From Ottowia sp. SB7-C50 (GTDB lineage Bacteria > Pseudomonadota > Gammaproteobacteria > Burkholderiales > Burkholderiaceae_C), in assembly GCF_033110285.1 (NCBI RefSeq), contig NZ_CP136995.1, positions 620,001-684,000 on the forward strand: a stretch of DNA of 64,000 nucleotides. Direction: 5' to 3'. Below the pieces are notes generated by a model. The model was not told the DNA's origin and ran no database searches. It saw only the letters and a program-made list of their open reading frames with translations. Both the position numbers and the translations under genes were made by a program. Positions 8,076 to 17,330 of this stretch are shown here, one piece after another (the stretch's first letter is position 1; each line of letters opens with the position of its first letter).

Positions 8076-9224
8076 ATGGTCATAGCTGGGTCATCTGCCG
8101 GGGCATCACGCCGTCTTACCCTGCGCCACGCGTGGCGGCTGGCGGCGCTGGCGCCCCTGCTGGCGGCGCTGGCCGGTTGCGGCTCGGTGGGTTATTACTG
8201 GCAGTCGGTGCACGGCCATCTGGCGCTGATGCATGCCGCGCGACCCGTGAACGATCTGCTGGCCGACCCGGCGGTGGCGGCCGACCTGAAGGCGCGCCTG
8301 GCGCTGGCGCGCGGCATGCGGGCCTTTGCCGTCAATGACTTGGCGCTGCCGGACAACGCCAGCTACCACCGCTACAGCGACCTGAAGCGCCGCGCGGCGG
8401 TATGGAACGTGGCCGCGGCGCCGCCGGATTCGCTGGAGCTGCGGCGCTGGTGCTTCCCCGTGGTCGGCTGCGTGGGCTACCGCGGCTATTACGACGAGGC
8501 CGAGGCCAAGGCGCTGGCGGCGCAACTGGAGCGCGACGAGGGCCTGGAGGTGCGCATGTACGGCGTGCCCGCCTATTCGACGCTGGGCTGGCTGAACTGG
8601 GCGGGGGGCGACCCGCTGCTGTCGACCTTCATCCGCTACCCCGACGGCGAGCTGGCGCGCATGATCTTTCACGAACTGGCGCACCAGGTGGTGTACGTGA
8701 ACGACGACACCATGTTCAACGAGTCGTATGCCACCGCCGTGGAGCGGCTGGGCGTGCAGCGCTGGCTGGCCACGCAGGCCGACGACGTGGCGCGGCGCGA
8801 CTACGCCGCGTTCGACGCGCGGCGCCGGGCGTTCCGCGAACTGTCACGCCAGACGCGCAGCGAACTCGAGCAGGTTTATGCACAAAAACCTGCCTTGGCG
8901 CGCGACCAGACTGCGCTTTATGCTATGAAAGATGAAGCAATGGCGCGCTTTCGGCAACGCTACGCGCAGTTGAAGTCCGAATGGGCGGCGGCGGGCACGC
9001 CGTTCAACGGCTTCGACGCGTGGGTGGCGGGGGCCAACAACGCGTTCTTCGGCATCCAGGCCGCGTACGACGAACTGGTGCCGGGCTTTGAGGCGCTGTT
9101 CGCGCAGGTGGGCGGCGACTGGCCGCGCTTTCACGCCGCGGTGCGCGACCTGTCCCGTCTGGGCAAGGACGAGCGGCAGGCCCGACTGAGCGCGCTGGCC
9201 GCCGGTAGCACGGCCAAGCCCTGA
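8076..9224 (+). CDS. Predicted lipoprotein aminopeptidase (PF10023 type)
   Basis: 382 residues from the ATG at 8076. An N-terminal basic stretch and hydrophobic helix (RLAALAPLLAALAGC) end in a lipobox, so the protein is probably acylated and exported. The zinc motif HELAHQ sits in RMIFHELAHQVVYVNDDTMF, with the downstream FNESYATAVE supplying the probable third ligand, the layout of COG4324 predicted aminopeptidases. The conserved block CFPVVGCVGYRGYYDEAEA also fits. No enzymatic substrate is established for the family as far as I know. Upstream ATGs are out of frame. A dispersed repeat starts at the base after its stop. Confidence 0.85.
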   Translation: MVIAGSSAGASRRLTLRHAWRLAALAPLLAALAGCGSVGYYWQSVHGHLALMHAARPVNDLLADPAVAADLKARLALARGMRAFAVNDLALPDNASYHRYSDLKRRAAVWNVAAAPPDSLELRRWCFPVVGCVGYRGYYDEAEAKALAAQLERDEGLEVRMYGVPAYSTLGWLNWAGGDPLLSTFIRYPDGELARMIFHELAHQVVYVNDDTMFNESYATAVERLGVQRWLATQADDVARRDYAAFDARRRAFRELSRQTRSELEQVYAQKPALARDQTALYAMKDEAMARFRQRYAQLKSEWAAAGTPFNGFDAWVAGANNAFFGIQAAYDELVPGFEALFAQVGGDWPRFHAAVRDLSRLGKDERQARLSALAAGSTAKP

Positions 9225-9268
9225 TTGCTATTTAAAAAGTAGCTGCCTGCACTGTTCAGGCTTGCGGC
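9225..9268 (+). repeat. Double-palindrome repeat directly after aminopeptidase stop
   Basis: TTGCTATTTAAAAAGTAGCTG then CCTGCACTGTTCAGGCTTGCGGC. The AT arm (GCTATTT/AAGTAGC) is close to consensus; the second palindrome is diverged. It begins at the first base after TGA. Confidence 0.65.
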
Positions 9269-9299
9269 AGCGGGGAATTCTTCAAAAAAACCAAAAAAA

Positions 9300-9409
9300 C
9301 CGGACGCAGAGGGCGCAGAGATCGCAGAGGACGCAGAAAAAACCAAAAAACATTATTTTGGCTGTTTCTTTTGCGTCCTCTGCGAATCCTTCGCGTCCTC
9401 TGCGTCCGG
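9300..9409. repeat. Long inverted repeat of GCAGAGG-type units
   Basis: Arms of about 41 bp (9300-9340 and 9369-9409) pair almost perfectly across a 28-nt AT-rich loop containing AAAAAACC and TTTTGGCTGTTT. Each arm is itself made of roughly 9-nt units of the type NCGCAGAGG. A second member of the family lies at 58713-58823. The 211-bp gap between the aminopeptidase and ACBP genes holds only this and the preceding repeat. Confidence 0.8.
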
Positions 9410-9435
9410 CTGTTTCGGCTGTTGGTTCGTGTCGA

Positions 9436-9693
9436 CTATTGACGCAGTTCGTCGATCAGCTCAACGTACTGCTGCATGGCTTCGTCCGCGGTGGTGCCTT
9501 CCAGCTTCTTCCAGGCGTCCCACTTGGCGCGCGCCACGATGTCGGCAAAGCCGGGCTTGGCTTCTTCGTTGTCGCCTTCGGTGGCCTGCTTGTACAGCGA
9601 ATAGATCTTGAGCAGCGTCACGTTGTCGGGGCGCTCGCTGAGCTTCTTGGAGTTGGCGACGGCGTCGTCGAAGCGGGCCTTGAGGTCGGACAT
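9436..9693 (-). CDS. Acyl-CoA-binding protein
   Basis: 85 residues, the standard size of a single-domain ACBP. Conserved features: FDDAVANSKKL, the LKIYSLYKQATEGD block with the CoA-contacting Tyr and Lys residues, and AKWDAWKKLEGTTADEAMQQYVELI. It binds long-chain acyl-CoA esters in the cytosol, buffering and delivering them, which fits the fatty-acid enzymes elsewhere in the window. The start was set by the Shine-Dalgarno GAAGGA seven bases upstream of the ATG at 9693. Confidence 0.92.
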   Translation of the reverse strand: MSDLKARFDDAVANSKKLSERPDNVTLLKIYSLYKQATEGDNEEAKPGFADIVARAKWDAWKKLEGTTADEAMQQYVELIDELRQ

Positions 9694-9752
9694 GGCGATT
9701 CCTTCGGGTAAAGCGTGAAACGGCAATGTTAGCCGCGCGCGGCGGCGTCGCG

Positions 9753-10526
9753 CTACAGCGTCAGCCGGGCGCGCGCCAGCTCGACCCACAGGCGTTCGAC
9801 GGCGTCGCGCGCGGTCAGCTGCGCGGCGTGTTCAAGCAGTCGCGTGGCTTCGGCCAGGCGCGCCTCGCCTTCGAGCAGCAACAGCGCGTTGGCGCATTCG
9901 TGCAGCACGGCGGGCGAATCGGGCGCCAGGCGCTGGGCGTGGTCCAGGTGGCGGTGCACGGCGGCGGCGTGCGCGCCGTAGGTCATGGCGCCGACCAGCG
10001 GCCCCACCTTGTCGATGACCGACGCCTGGAAGGTGGCCAGCGCCACATGCGCATAGGCGTGGTTGGGGTCGAGCGCCAGCGTGGCTTCGAGCGCGGCGCG
10101 CACCTGCGTGCCCAGGCCTTGCGCCAGCGCCCGTGCCACGTGGATGCCGTTGGCGTAGCGCGCCAGCGCGTCGCCCTGCCAGTACCAGGCGCTGGGCTGC
10201 TGCGGGCGCTGCGCGGCGTGGGCGCAGGCGCGCGCATGCACGCGCCGGAACAGCTCGATGCGGGTGGGCTCGTGCGGTTCGACCAGCGCGGCGTAGGCGG
10301 CGGTGGCGCGGTTGGCGACCGACAGGCCGTCGATGCCCAGCGCCAGGCCGGCGTGGGTGGCCTGCTCGAACTGGCCGGAATGGAACAGCACCCAGGCCTG
10401 CAGCAGCGCGTCGCTGTCGGGCGGCGGCTCGTCGTCGACCGCGTGCAGCGCCGACCATTGGGCGCGCACGCGCTCGCCGTCGAAGCGGTAGTCCGCAGCG
10501 TAGGGGCAGGGCAGCCAGGCGGTCAT
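9753..10526 (-). CDS. TPR-like helical protein of unknown function
   Basis: 257 residues rich in Ala, Leu and His with several helix-turn-helix repeats that look like tetratricopeptide units (for example ALLQAWVLFHSGQFEQATHAGLALG, AHVALATFQASVIDK, AVLHECANALLLLEGEARLAEA). No signal peptide and no catalytic motif were seen. It starts 11 bp downstream of the TetR gene, so the pair is probably one transcript. Proteins of this layout usually act as scaffolds, but I do not recognise this one. Confidence 0.65.
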   Translation of the reverse strand: MTAWLPCPYAADYRFDGERVRAQWSALHAVDDEPPPDSDALLQAWVLFHSGQFEQATHAGLALGIDGLSVANRATAAYAALVEPHEPTRIELFRRVHARACAHAAQRPQQPSAWYWQGDALARYANGIHVARALAQGLGTQVRAALEATLALDPNHAYAHVALATFQASVIDKVGPLVGAMTYGAHAAAVHRHLDHAQRLAPDSPAVLHECANALLLLEGEARLAEATRLLEHAAQLTARDAVERLWVELARARLTL

Positions 10527-10537
10527 GGCGAAAAAGG

Positions 10538-11203
10538 TCAGGGCGTGGCGGGATGATAGGCCTCGATCAGGGCCTGCAGGTGGGCGCGCGGCTCGGCATG
10601 AAGGTGCGGCGCCAGCAGGCCCAGCACGTGGTAGGCGCCGCGCAGCAGCGCGTCCTGGGCGTTTTCGGGCTCCAGCGCGCTGCGCGGCTGCAGCACGTAT
10701 TCGTAGCTCAACCAGTAGGTCAGCACCACCACCATGCTGGCGGCCACGGCGTCGCGCTGGCGCGTTTCGCTGGCGTCGGGCGCGGCGGTGCCGGCCAGCG
10801 TGTCGAGCAGCACGCGCAGCGCCGCCCGCTTGCGCAGCAGGATGGCGGGAAAGTGCGTCTCCAGCCGCCGGTTGCGCGACAGCAGGTGGTTCAGGTCGCG
10901 GTACAGGAAGCGGTAGGCCCAGATCAGCTCGAACAGCGAGTGCAGGAAGAACCAGGCGTCCTCGACGTCGGCCACGTCTTCGTCCGCCGCCAGCAGCTCG
11001 TACAGCCGGCCTTCGTACTGGTCGAACAGGGTGTTGACCAGTTCGTCCTTGGAGGGGAAGTGGTAGTACAGGTTGCCGGGGCTGATGCGCAGCTCGGCCG
11101 ACAGCGTGGTGGTGGAGACGTTGGGCTCGCCGAAGCGGTTGAACAGCTCCAGCGTGGTGCCAAGAATGCGCTCGGCGGTGCGGCGGGGCGCTTTCTTGGT
11201 CAT
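10538..11203 (-). CDS. TetR family transcriptional regulator
   Basis: 221 residues. The N-terminal helix-turn-helix is clear: AERILGTTLELFNRFGEPNV, then TTTLSAELRISPGNLYYHFPSKDELVNTLF, where the SPGNLYYHF recognition helix is canonical. The C-terminal part (WAYRFLYRDLNHLLSRNRRL) resembles the ligand domain found with fatty-acid or membrane-stress TetR proteins. The neighbouring TPR gene is probably co-transcribed. Ligand and regulon are unknown. Confidence 0.88.
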   Translation of the reverse strand: MTKKAPRRTAERILGTTLELFNRFGEPNVSTTTLSAELRISPGNLYYHFPSKDELVNTLFDQYEGRLYELLAADEDVADVEDAWFFLHSLFELIWAYRFLYRDLNHLLSRNRRLETHFPAILLRKRAALRVLLDTLAGTAAPDASETRQRDAVAASMVVVLTYWLSYEYVLQPRSALEPENAQDALLRGAYHVLGLLAPHLHAEPRAHLQALIEAYHPATP

Positions 11204-11268
11204 TGAGGTCGTCCTTCAGTTGTCGCCACCACTAGCGGATTATTTGCCGCGGTCGACAGCGTTATGGC

Positions 11269-12495
11269 TCATTGGGTTGCCTGAGGTGCGGGCAGCGCGG
11301 GCGCCGGCGCCTGCGCTGAGGGCTGATAGACCGGAACCCGCACCGCCACCGCCTGCTGCACCGTGTGTTCGGCAAAATCGCCATTGGGCTGGGTGATGCG
11401 CAGACGCACCGGCAAGTATTCAATCTGGGGGCCCAGCCAGACTTCAATTTTGGGATCACCCTCTCGCGTGGGGGTGTGGGTCAGGCGCAGCGTTTTCAAG
11501 GTCTTGCCGTCGAGCGCTGTGATCGGTTCTTCCGCCTCGATAACGAATGCCGCAGATGTGACATCGCCTTTGCCCGTCAGCGGGATACGGATGGCAGTGC
11601 CGGGCGTGTAGCGCTCTGGCGCGCCAGCGAGCAAGGCGCCAAGTTGAACAAGGGTGCTCAATCGATCCAATGCACCGCCCGCAGGCAATTCGCTGTCCGT
11701 CGCGCCGGGAGCGAATTGAAGGCGTCGACCGGAGTAGTCGAAACGAACCGACTGATCGGTCTTGGTGCGCTGAAGTGCGCTTACCGGCGCCAGGCCCTGA
11801 GGCGTGACCAGCCCGTTGGCCCGCAACGTATCTTCGCCGACTTTCACATGGTAAAAATACCATTTGCTGTCGTACCAAATGCCGTCGTGACGCCACGTGA
11901 GCGTCGATATGCCGTTGTTGTACGCGATCCCGTTGGACAGGCCGATGACTTGATAGCTCAGATCGCCTGCCCCCGGAACCATGACGTTGGCGTCCCCCGC
12001 GGCACTGATCTGCGCCCGTGCGGCGATTTCCTCGGGTTCTGGCAGCAAGGGCGTGATCGGCTCGGGCATGGCGGTGCCGCCGAACGTCGCGCCAACGCGC
12101 GGTACCAGAAGGGACGGCAACGAGGTGGGCTTATCGTTTCGACTGGACTCCTGTGGTGGGCGGTCGGGTGGCTCAACCGCAGCAGGGGGCGCGGGGCGCG
12201 GGCGCGGGGCTGGCTTGGGGCGCGGCTGTGGCTTTGCAAGCGGAATGGGGCGTGGTGTGGGAGGCGGAGGGTCAGCCGGTGGCGCCGGTGTCGGTGGCGC
12301 AGGAACGATCATGCGCGTGATGAAAGACTCGCTTGGGTGACTGGGAGGGTCCTGTTGCCACCACCAAATAGAGGGCCCCCACAACAACAGTGCGTGGCAC
12401 ACCATCACCAGTACCGTGGTCAGCGTCAACTGGCGCTTCAAAAATTCGCCCTGAGGGGGCAGGGTTGCCCGGTTGGGCAAGGCATAAGCAGGCAT
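11269..12495 (-). CDS. DUF3108 protein with Pro-rich TonB-like N-terminal arm
   Basis: 408 residues. One transmembrane helix (about residues 22-42, LTLTTVLVMVCHALLLWGPSIWWW) is followed by a Pro/Lys/Arg-rich arm (about residues 63-125, alternating PP, PK and PR) like the periplasm-spanning arm of TonB. A C-terminal beta-rich DUF3108 domain follows (LSYQVIGLSNGIAYNNG...EIEYLPVRLRI). DUF3108 domains occur in secreted or periplasmic proteins of unknown role. The rigid arm suggests the domain is held away from the inner membrane, perhaps at the peptidoglycan or outer membrane. Confidence 0.75.
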   Translation of the reverse strand: MPAYALPNRATLPPQGEFLKRQLTLTTVLVMVCHALLLWGPSIWWWQQDPPSHPSESFITRMIVPAPPTPAPPADPPPPTPRPIPLAKPQPRPKPAPRPRPAPPAAVEPPDRPPQESSRNDKPTSLPSLLVPRVGATFGGTAMPEPITPLLPEPEEIAARAQISAAGDANVMVPGAGDLSYQVIGLSNGIAYNNGISTLTWRHDGIWYDSKWYFYHVKVGEDTLRANGLVTPQGLAPVSALQRTKTDQSVRFDYSGRRLQFAPGATDSELPAGGALDRLSTLVQLGALLAGAPERYTPGTAIRIPLTGKGDVTSAAFVIEAEEPITALDGKTLKTLRLTHTPTREGDPKIEVWLGPQIEYLPVRLRITQPNGDFAEHTVQQAVAVRVPVYQPSAQAPAPALPAPQATQ

Positions 12496-12660
12496 TGGGG
12501 TCAGTTCTGGTCAGTTCGAATTGTCCACGCAACGGGGCAATGCAAAACTTTCGAGAAGAAGAAAGGGGCGCAACACCCTCTGCAGCGATGGATCAGTCGC
12601 GCGACTGCAAGACAGCTTCTCGTCTTCAAGCCTTTGCCAAGAGGCGTTGAGCACGCGATC

Positions 12661-13135
12661 TCAGCGCGGCTTCTTCGCCACAGCACGGCGCTTTCCGGAA
12701 GCGCTGTCAGGCGTGGGGTTGATTTCAGTGATGGACGCCAGCAGGCTTTCGAGCCGATCCATGCGCTTCTTGAGTTCGGCGATTTCTTCGGCGGGGGGGC
12801 ATGCCCAGCCGGCCCAGCGCACGCGCGACGCGTTGTTCGAAGATTCCTTCGAGTCGGCCCCATGGCAGCGCGCCATCGCCGACTTGCCCGGTGATTTCAG
12901 CCATGCGCTTGCTGGCTTCTGCCAGGCGATCTTCTGCCAACGCCTGAGTCTTGCGCTGAATTGCAACACCTTCCTTCACGAGCGCGTCGAACGCCTTGCT
13001 GCCTTCAGCGTGCGCTTTGGCAAACGCCCCAAGCCCGGCCAACCACACGTTGCTCTCAGGAACGCCGTCTGTGCCTGGACTGCCGACTTGCGCCTGATCT
13101 TCACCGAACGGATTTTTTTTCTTTGAAGTCGCCAT
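12661..13135 (-). CDS. Phasin-type polyhydroxyalkanoate granule protein, frameshifted by +1 G
   Basis: About 157 residues after correction. The N-terminal half, with ESNVWLAGLGAFAKAHAEGS then KAFDALVKEGVAIQRKTQAL, is diagnostic of the poly granule associated family (PhaF/PhaI type). These amphipathic-helix proteins coat PHA granules. The run of seven G at 12793-12799 breaks the frame: deleting one changes MPPRRRNRR to MPPAEEIAELKKRMDRLESL. That restores the coiled-coil oligomerisation segment and a basic, AKKPR-type tail like the DNA-binding end of PhaF. ATG at 13135 begins MATSKKKNPFGED. Confidence 0.85.
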
Positions 13136-13329
13136 AACTGCAATTCCTTGGTAGTGCGACGAATGAACCCAAGGGGCAATGTACGCCGCTGCGCACCCCC
13201 AACTCCAAGAGGGTTTGCTAATTGTCGCGTTTCAAGCGACTGTCAGTGTCACAGAGCATGAAATAATCGGTCAGGCATGCGGTGGGCGCCGCAGCCAGTG
13301 GCGAGACGCATGCGAAGGAGGAATTTTGG

Positions 13330-14401
13330 ATGATTCTCGTCACAGGTGGCGCCGGTTTCATCGGCAGCAATTTCGTGCTTGACTGGTTGTCGGGTAGTGG
13401 CGAGCCGGTGGTCAATGTGGACAAACTCACCTATGCCGGCAACCGGGCCAACCTGGCGGCGCTGGAAGGCGATGCGCGCCACCGCTTTGTGCAGGGCGAC
13501 ATCGGGGATCGCGCGCTGATGGATAGCCTGCTGGCCGAACACCGCCCGCGCGCCATCGTCAACTTTGCCGCCGAAAGCCACGTCGACCGCTCCATCCACG
13601 GTGCCGAAGACTTCATCGCCACCAACATCGTCGGCACCTTCCGCCTGCTCGAAGCCGCGCGCGGCTACTGGGCGGGCCTGCCGGCGGACGAGAAGGCCGC
13701 CTTTCGTTTCCTGCACGTCTCCACCGACGAGGTCTACGGCACCCTCTCGCCCGACGCCCCGGCGTTCACCGAAGAACACGTCTACGAACCCAACAGCCCC
13801 TACAGCGCCAGCAAGGCCGCCAGCGACCACCTGGTGCGCGCCTGGCACCACACCCACGGCCTGCCGGTGCTGACGACCAACTGTTCCAACAATTACGGCC
13901 CGTATCACTTCCCCGAGAAGCTGATCCCCCCTGATGATCGTCAACGCCCTGGCCGGCAAGCCCCTGCCCGTGTACGGCGACGGCCAGCAGGTGCGCGACT
14001 GGCTCTACGTCACCGACCACTGCAGCGCCATCCGCCGCGTGCTCGAAGCCGGGCGCCTGGGCGAAACCTACAACATCGGCGGCTGGAACGAAAAAACCAA
14101 CCTCAGCATCGTGCACACCGTCTGCGACCTGCTCGACGAGCTGTCGCCACGCGCCGACGGCCAGAGCTACCGCAGCCAGATCACGCACGTCACCGACCGC
14201 CCGGGCCACGACCGCCGCTATGCCATCGACGCGCGCAAGATCGAGCGCGAACTGGGCTGGCGCCCGGCCGAAACCTTCGACACCGGCATCCGCAAGACGG
14301 TGGCCTGGTACCTGGCCAACCCCGGCTGGGTGAAAGACGTGCAGAGCGGCGCCTACCGCGACTGGGTCGCCACGCAATACGGGGGCGAAAGCCGCGCATG
14401 A
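13330..14401 (+). CDS. rfbB: dTDP-glucose 4,6-dehydratase, frameshifted by +1 C
   Basis: Converts dTDP-glucose to dTDP-4-keto-6-deoxyglucose, the branch point for both dTDP-rhamnose and the dTDP-3-amino sugars made by this operon. About 356 residues after correction. NAD-binding GGAGFIGS at residues 6-13, catalytic YSASK with Tyr158 and Lys162, and STDEVYG are present. The chain breaks at the six-C run 13926-13931: one C fewer changes LIPPDDRQ to [20 protein letters not shown] and rejoins the reading frame. A strong Shine-Dalgarno (GAAGGAGG) precedes the ATG. The stop overlaps the rfbD start (ATGA), showing translational coupling. Confidence 0.93.
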
Positions 14402-15291
14402 AGATCCTGCTGCTCGGCAAGAACGGCCAGGTCGGCTGGGAGCTGCAGCGCAGCCTGGCGCCGCTGGGCGAGCTGATCGCGCTGGACCGCCATGGCGCCA
14501 ACGGCCTGTGCGGCGACCTGGGCGACCTGCCCGGCATCGCCGCCACCGTGCGCGCCACGCAGCCGCAGGTCATCGTCAATGCCGCCGCCTACACCGCCGT
14601 CGACAAGGCCGAGTCCGAGCGCGATCTGGCCCAGCGCCTCAACGCCGAGGCCCCCGGCGTGCTGGCGCGCGAAGCCGCCGCCTGCGGCGCGCTGCTGCTG
14701 CACTACAGCACCGACTACGTGTTCGACGGCAGCGGCGATCAGCCCTGGCGCGAGGACGCCACCACCGGCCCCTTGAGCGTCTACGGCGCCACCAAGCGCC
14801 AAGGCGAGCAGGCCATCGTCGCCAGCGGCTGCGCGCACATCATCCTGCGCACCAGCTGGGTGTACGCCGCGCGCGGCGGCAACTTCGCCAAAACCATGCT
14901 GCGGCTGGCGCAAGAGCGCGAGCGCCTCACCGTCATCGACGACCAATGGGGCGCCCCCACCGGCGCCGAGCTGATCGCCGACGTCAGCGCCCACGCCATC
15001 GTTCAGACCCGGCAGCAGCCCGGCAAGGCCGGCACCTACCACCTGGCCGCGGCCGGCCACACCACCTGGTTTGCCTATGCAAAACACGTGCTGGCGCATG
15101 CCAGGCAAGCGCAACCAGCTATCAAAATAAAAGCAACCGAGGTGGCCCCCATCACCACCGCCGACTACCCCACGCCGGCGCGCCGCCCGCTCAATTCGCG
15201 CCTGGACACGCGCAAGCTCCAATCCACCTTCGGCCTGACCCTGCCGCCCTGGCAGCACGGCGTCGACCGCATGCTCACCGAAATCCTCTGA
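14398..15291 (+). CDS. rfbD: dTDP-4-dehydrorhamnose reductase
   Basis: 297 residues; last step of dTDP-L-rhamnose synthesis, reducing dTDP-4-keto-L-rhamnose with NAD(P)H. Motifs: [10 protein letters not shown] (nucleotide binding), [33 protein letters not shown] (catalytic YxxxK) and LRTSWVYA. A copy of a dispersed repeat is inserted in frame at 15091-15137, encoding about [15 protein letters not shown] in the C-terminal substrate domain. The flanking [12 protein letters not shown] and [15 protein letters not shown] blocks are normal, so the enzyme is probably still active. Confidence 0.94.
   Translation: MKILLLGKNGQVGWELQRSLAPLGELIALDRHGANGLCGDLGDLPGIAATVRATQPQVIVNAAAYTAVDKAESERDLAQRLNAEAPGVLAREAAACGALLLHYSTDYVFDGSGDQPWREDATTGPLSVYGATKRQGEQAIVASGCAHIILRTSWVYAARGGNFAKTMLRLAQERERLTVIDDQWGAPTGAELIADVSAHAIVQTRQQPGKAGTYHLAAAGHTTWFAYAKHVLAHARQAQPAIKIKATEVAPITTADYPTPARRPLNSRLDTRKLQSTFGLTLPPWQHGVDRMLTEIL
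15091..15137 (-). repeat. Double-palindrome repeat inside rfbD
   Basis: Read on the minus strand: TTGCTTTTATTTTGATAGCT, then GGTTGCGCTTGCCTGGCATG. It matches the intergenic copies at 6571-6620 and 61537-61588. It keeps the rfbD frame open and adds roughly 15 residues. Confidence 0.7.
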
Positions 15292-15299
15292 AGCCTTCC

Positions 15300-16211
15300 A
15301 TGACCACTCCACGCAAGGGCATCATCCTCGCCGGCGGCTCCGGCACCCGGCTGCACCCGGCCACCCTGGCCCTCAGCAAGCAGCTGCTGCCGGTGTACGA
15401 CAAGCCGATGATCTATTACCCGCTGGCCACGCTGATGCTGGCCGGCATGCGCGACATCCTGGTCATCAGCACCCCGCAGGACACGCCGCGCTTTCAGCAA
15501 CTGCTGGGCGACGGCAGCCAGTGGGGCATCGACATTAGCTACGCCGTGCAGCCCAGCCCGGACGGCCTGGCGCAGGCCTTCATCATCGGCGAGTCCTTCA
15601 TCGGCAACGCCCCCAGCGCGCTGGTGCTGGGTGACAACATCTTCTACGGCCACGACTTTGAGCCCTTGTTGGCGCGAGCCGATTCGCAGGCGCAGGGGGC
15701 GACGGTGTTTGCCTATCACGTGCACGACCCGGAGCGGTACGGCGTCGTGACGTTCGACGCGTCTGGCAAAGCCATCAGCATTGAAGAAAAACCGGCTCGT
15801 CCGCAAAGCCACTATGCGGTGACGGGCCTCTATTTCTACGACAACCAGGTGGTGAACATCGCCAAGTCGATTCGTCCAAGCGCACGTGGCGAGCTGGAAA
15901 TTACCACTGTGAACGATGTGTATCTGCAGCAAGGGCAGCTGAGCGTGCAGATGATGGGCCGCGGCTACGCATGGCTTGATACGGGTACCTACGACAGCCT
16001 GCTGGACGCAGGTCAGTTCATTGCCACGCTGGAGCGCCGCCAGGGCCTGAAGATCGCCTGCCCCGAAGAAATTGCGTGGCGCAGGGGCTTCATCGACGAT
16101 GCGCAGCTCGACAGGCTTGCGCAGCCGCTGGCCAAGAGCGGATATGGGCAATATTTGCGTCAGCTGCTGCGTGAGCGTGGCCCTGCAGCGGGCGCTTCAG
16201 TGAGCCGATGA
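15300..16211 (+). CDS. rfbA: Glucose-1-phosphate thymidylyltransferase
   Basis: 303 residues; makes dTDP-glucose from dTTP and glucose-1-phosphate, the entry step for the sugars of this operon. Signature [11 protein letters not shown] at the N-terminus, [25 protein letters not shown], and the C-terminal [19 protein letters not shown] are all in place. It starts eight bases after rfbD. Gene order rfbB-rfbD-rfbA is usual, but rfbC is displaced about 5.6 kb downstream, with the 3-amino-sugar genes lying in between. Confidence 0.95.
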   Translation: MTTPRKGIILAGGSGTRLHPATLALSKQLLPVYDKPMIYYPLATLMLAGMRDILVISTPQDTPRFQQLLGDGSQWGIDISYAVQPSPDGLAQAFIIGESFIGNAPSALVLGDNIFYGHDFEPLLARADSQAQGATVFAYHVHDPERYGVVTFDASGKAISIEEKPARPQSHYAVTGLYFYDNQVVNIAKSIRPSARGELEITTVNDVYLQQGQLSVQMMGRGYAWLDTGTYDSLLDAGQFIATLERRQGLKIACPEEIAWRRGFIDDAQLDRLAQPLAKSGYGQYLRQLLRERGPAAGASVSR

Positions 16212-16212
16212 G

Positions 16213-17328
16213 ATGACACGCCCACCGAGCGTTCCCTTGTTTTCAGCGGAGCTGGCTGCCCGTGGGCTGGATCTGACCGCTGTGCTGGGGCAAGCAATCG
16301 CAAGTGAGCGCTACGTGCTGGGCCCTTGGGTGCAGGCTTTTGAATCGGCGTTTGCGGCGTATGTGGGCGTTGGCCACGCCATTGGCGTTGCCAATGGGAC
16401 GGACGCGCTTGAACTGGCCCTGCGCGGCCTGGATATCGGCCCTGGCCAGCGCGTGCTGACAGTGGCCAATGCGGGGTTCTACGGCAGTTCGGCGATACTG
16501 GCAGTGGGCGCCGAGCCGGTGTATGCGGACGTCGATCCGGTGACGCTCAATCTCGCGCCGCAGGTGTTGGCCGACATGCTGGGGTCGCAATCGATTCACG
16601 CCGTCATTGCCACGCATCTCTACGGGCGGATGGCAGATATGACCGTCATCGCGCCGTTGTGCCGTGCCGCTGGCGTGTCGCTGATCGAGGACTGTGCGCA
16701 GGCGCATGGCGCCCGACTGGCCGGTCGGGCGGCCGGTGCGTGGGGTGATGTGGCGTGCTTCAGCTTCTATCCCACCAAGAACTTGGGCGCGCTGGGAGAT
16801 GGCGGTGCCTTGGTGACCGGGATCGACGCGCTGGCTGATCGCCTTCGCGCCTTGCGTCAGTATGGGTGGGGATCCAAGTACGAAGTCGTGTGCCGTGGTG
16901 GGCGCAACAGCCGGCTTGATGAGTTGCAGGCCGCGGTGCTTGCAGCGAAACTGCCCGGGCTGGACGTCGCAAACGCTGAGCGGCGTGCGATTGCGGCGCG
17001 TTACACCGCAGCCTTTGCCGACATGTCGCTGCAGGCGCCAGTGGTCGGCGCGGACGAGAACGTGGCCCACTTGTACGTCATACGGAGTCCGCGACGCGAC
17101 GCGTTGCGCATGCATCTGACGGCTTGCGGCGTGGCCAGCGACGTGCATTACCCGGTGCCGGATCATCGCCAACCGATGCATGTCGGCGCTTATGCGGATG
17201 TGCACCTGCCCGTGTCGGAGGCTGCGTGCCACCAGGTGCTGACGCTGCCGTGTTTTCCTGGCATGACGGATTCGCAAGTCAGCCAAGTGATTGACGCAGT
17301 CACCTGTTTTGAGCAGGAGGCGGTCTGA
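16213..17328 (+). CDS. DegT/DnrJ/EryC1/StrS sugar aminotransferase, FdtB/QdtB-like
   Basis: 371 residues, PLP-dependent fold type I. The internal aldimine Lys189 lies in FSFYPTKNLGALGDGGALV, and the PLP-binding EDCAQAHGA and NGTDALELALRGL blocks are clear. In an operon with rfbA/rfbB and a WxcM-type ketoisomerase it should transaminate dTDP-3-keto-6-deoxyhexose to dTDP-3-amino-3,6-dideoxy-galactose or -glucose (Fuc3N or Qui3N). The sequence alone does not say which epimer. It begins one base after the rfbA stop. Confidence 0.88.
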   Translation: MTRPPSVPLFSAELAARGLDLTAVLGQAIASERYVLGPWVQAFESAFAAYVGVGHAIGVANGTDALELALRGLDIGPGQRVLTVANAGFYGSSAILAVGAEPVYADVDPVTLNLAPQVLADMLGSQSIHAVIATHLYGRMADMTVIAPLCRAAGVSLIEDCAQAHGARLAGRAAGAWGDVACFSFYPTKNLGALGDGGALVTGIDALADRLRALRQYGWGSKYEVVCRGGRNSRLDELQAAVLAAKLPGLDVANAERRAIAARYTAAFADMSLQAPVVGADENVAHLYVIRSPRRDALRMHLTACGVASDVHYPVPDHRQPMHVGAYADVHLPVSEAACHQVLTLPCFPGMTDSQVSQVIDAVTCFEQEAV

Positions 17329-17330
17329 GC

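Noticed and set aside
12661..13135. Phasin gene considered a pseudogene
   Set aside because: A single base deletion in the seven-G run restores a full-length phasin with normal C-terminus; no other damage.
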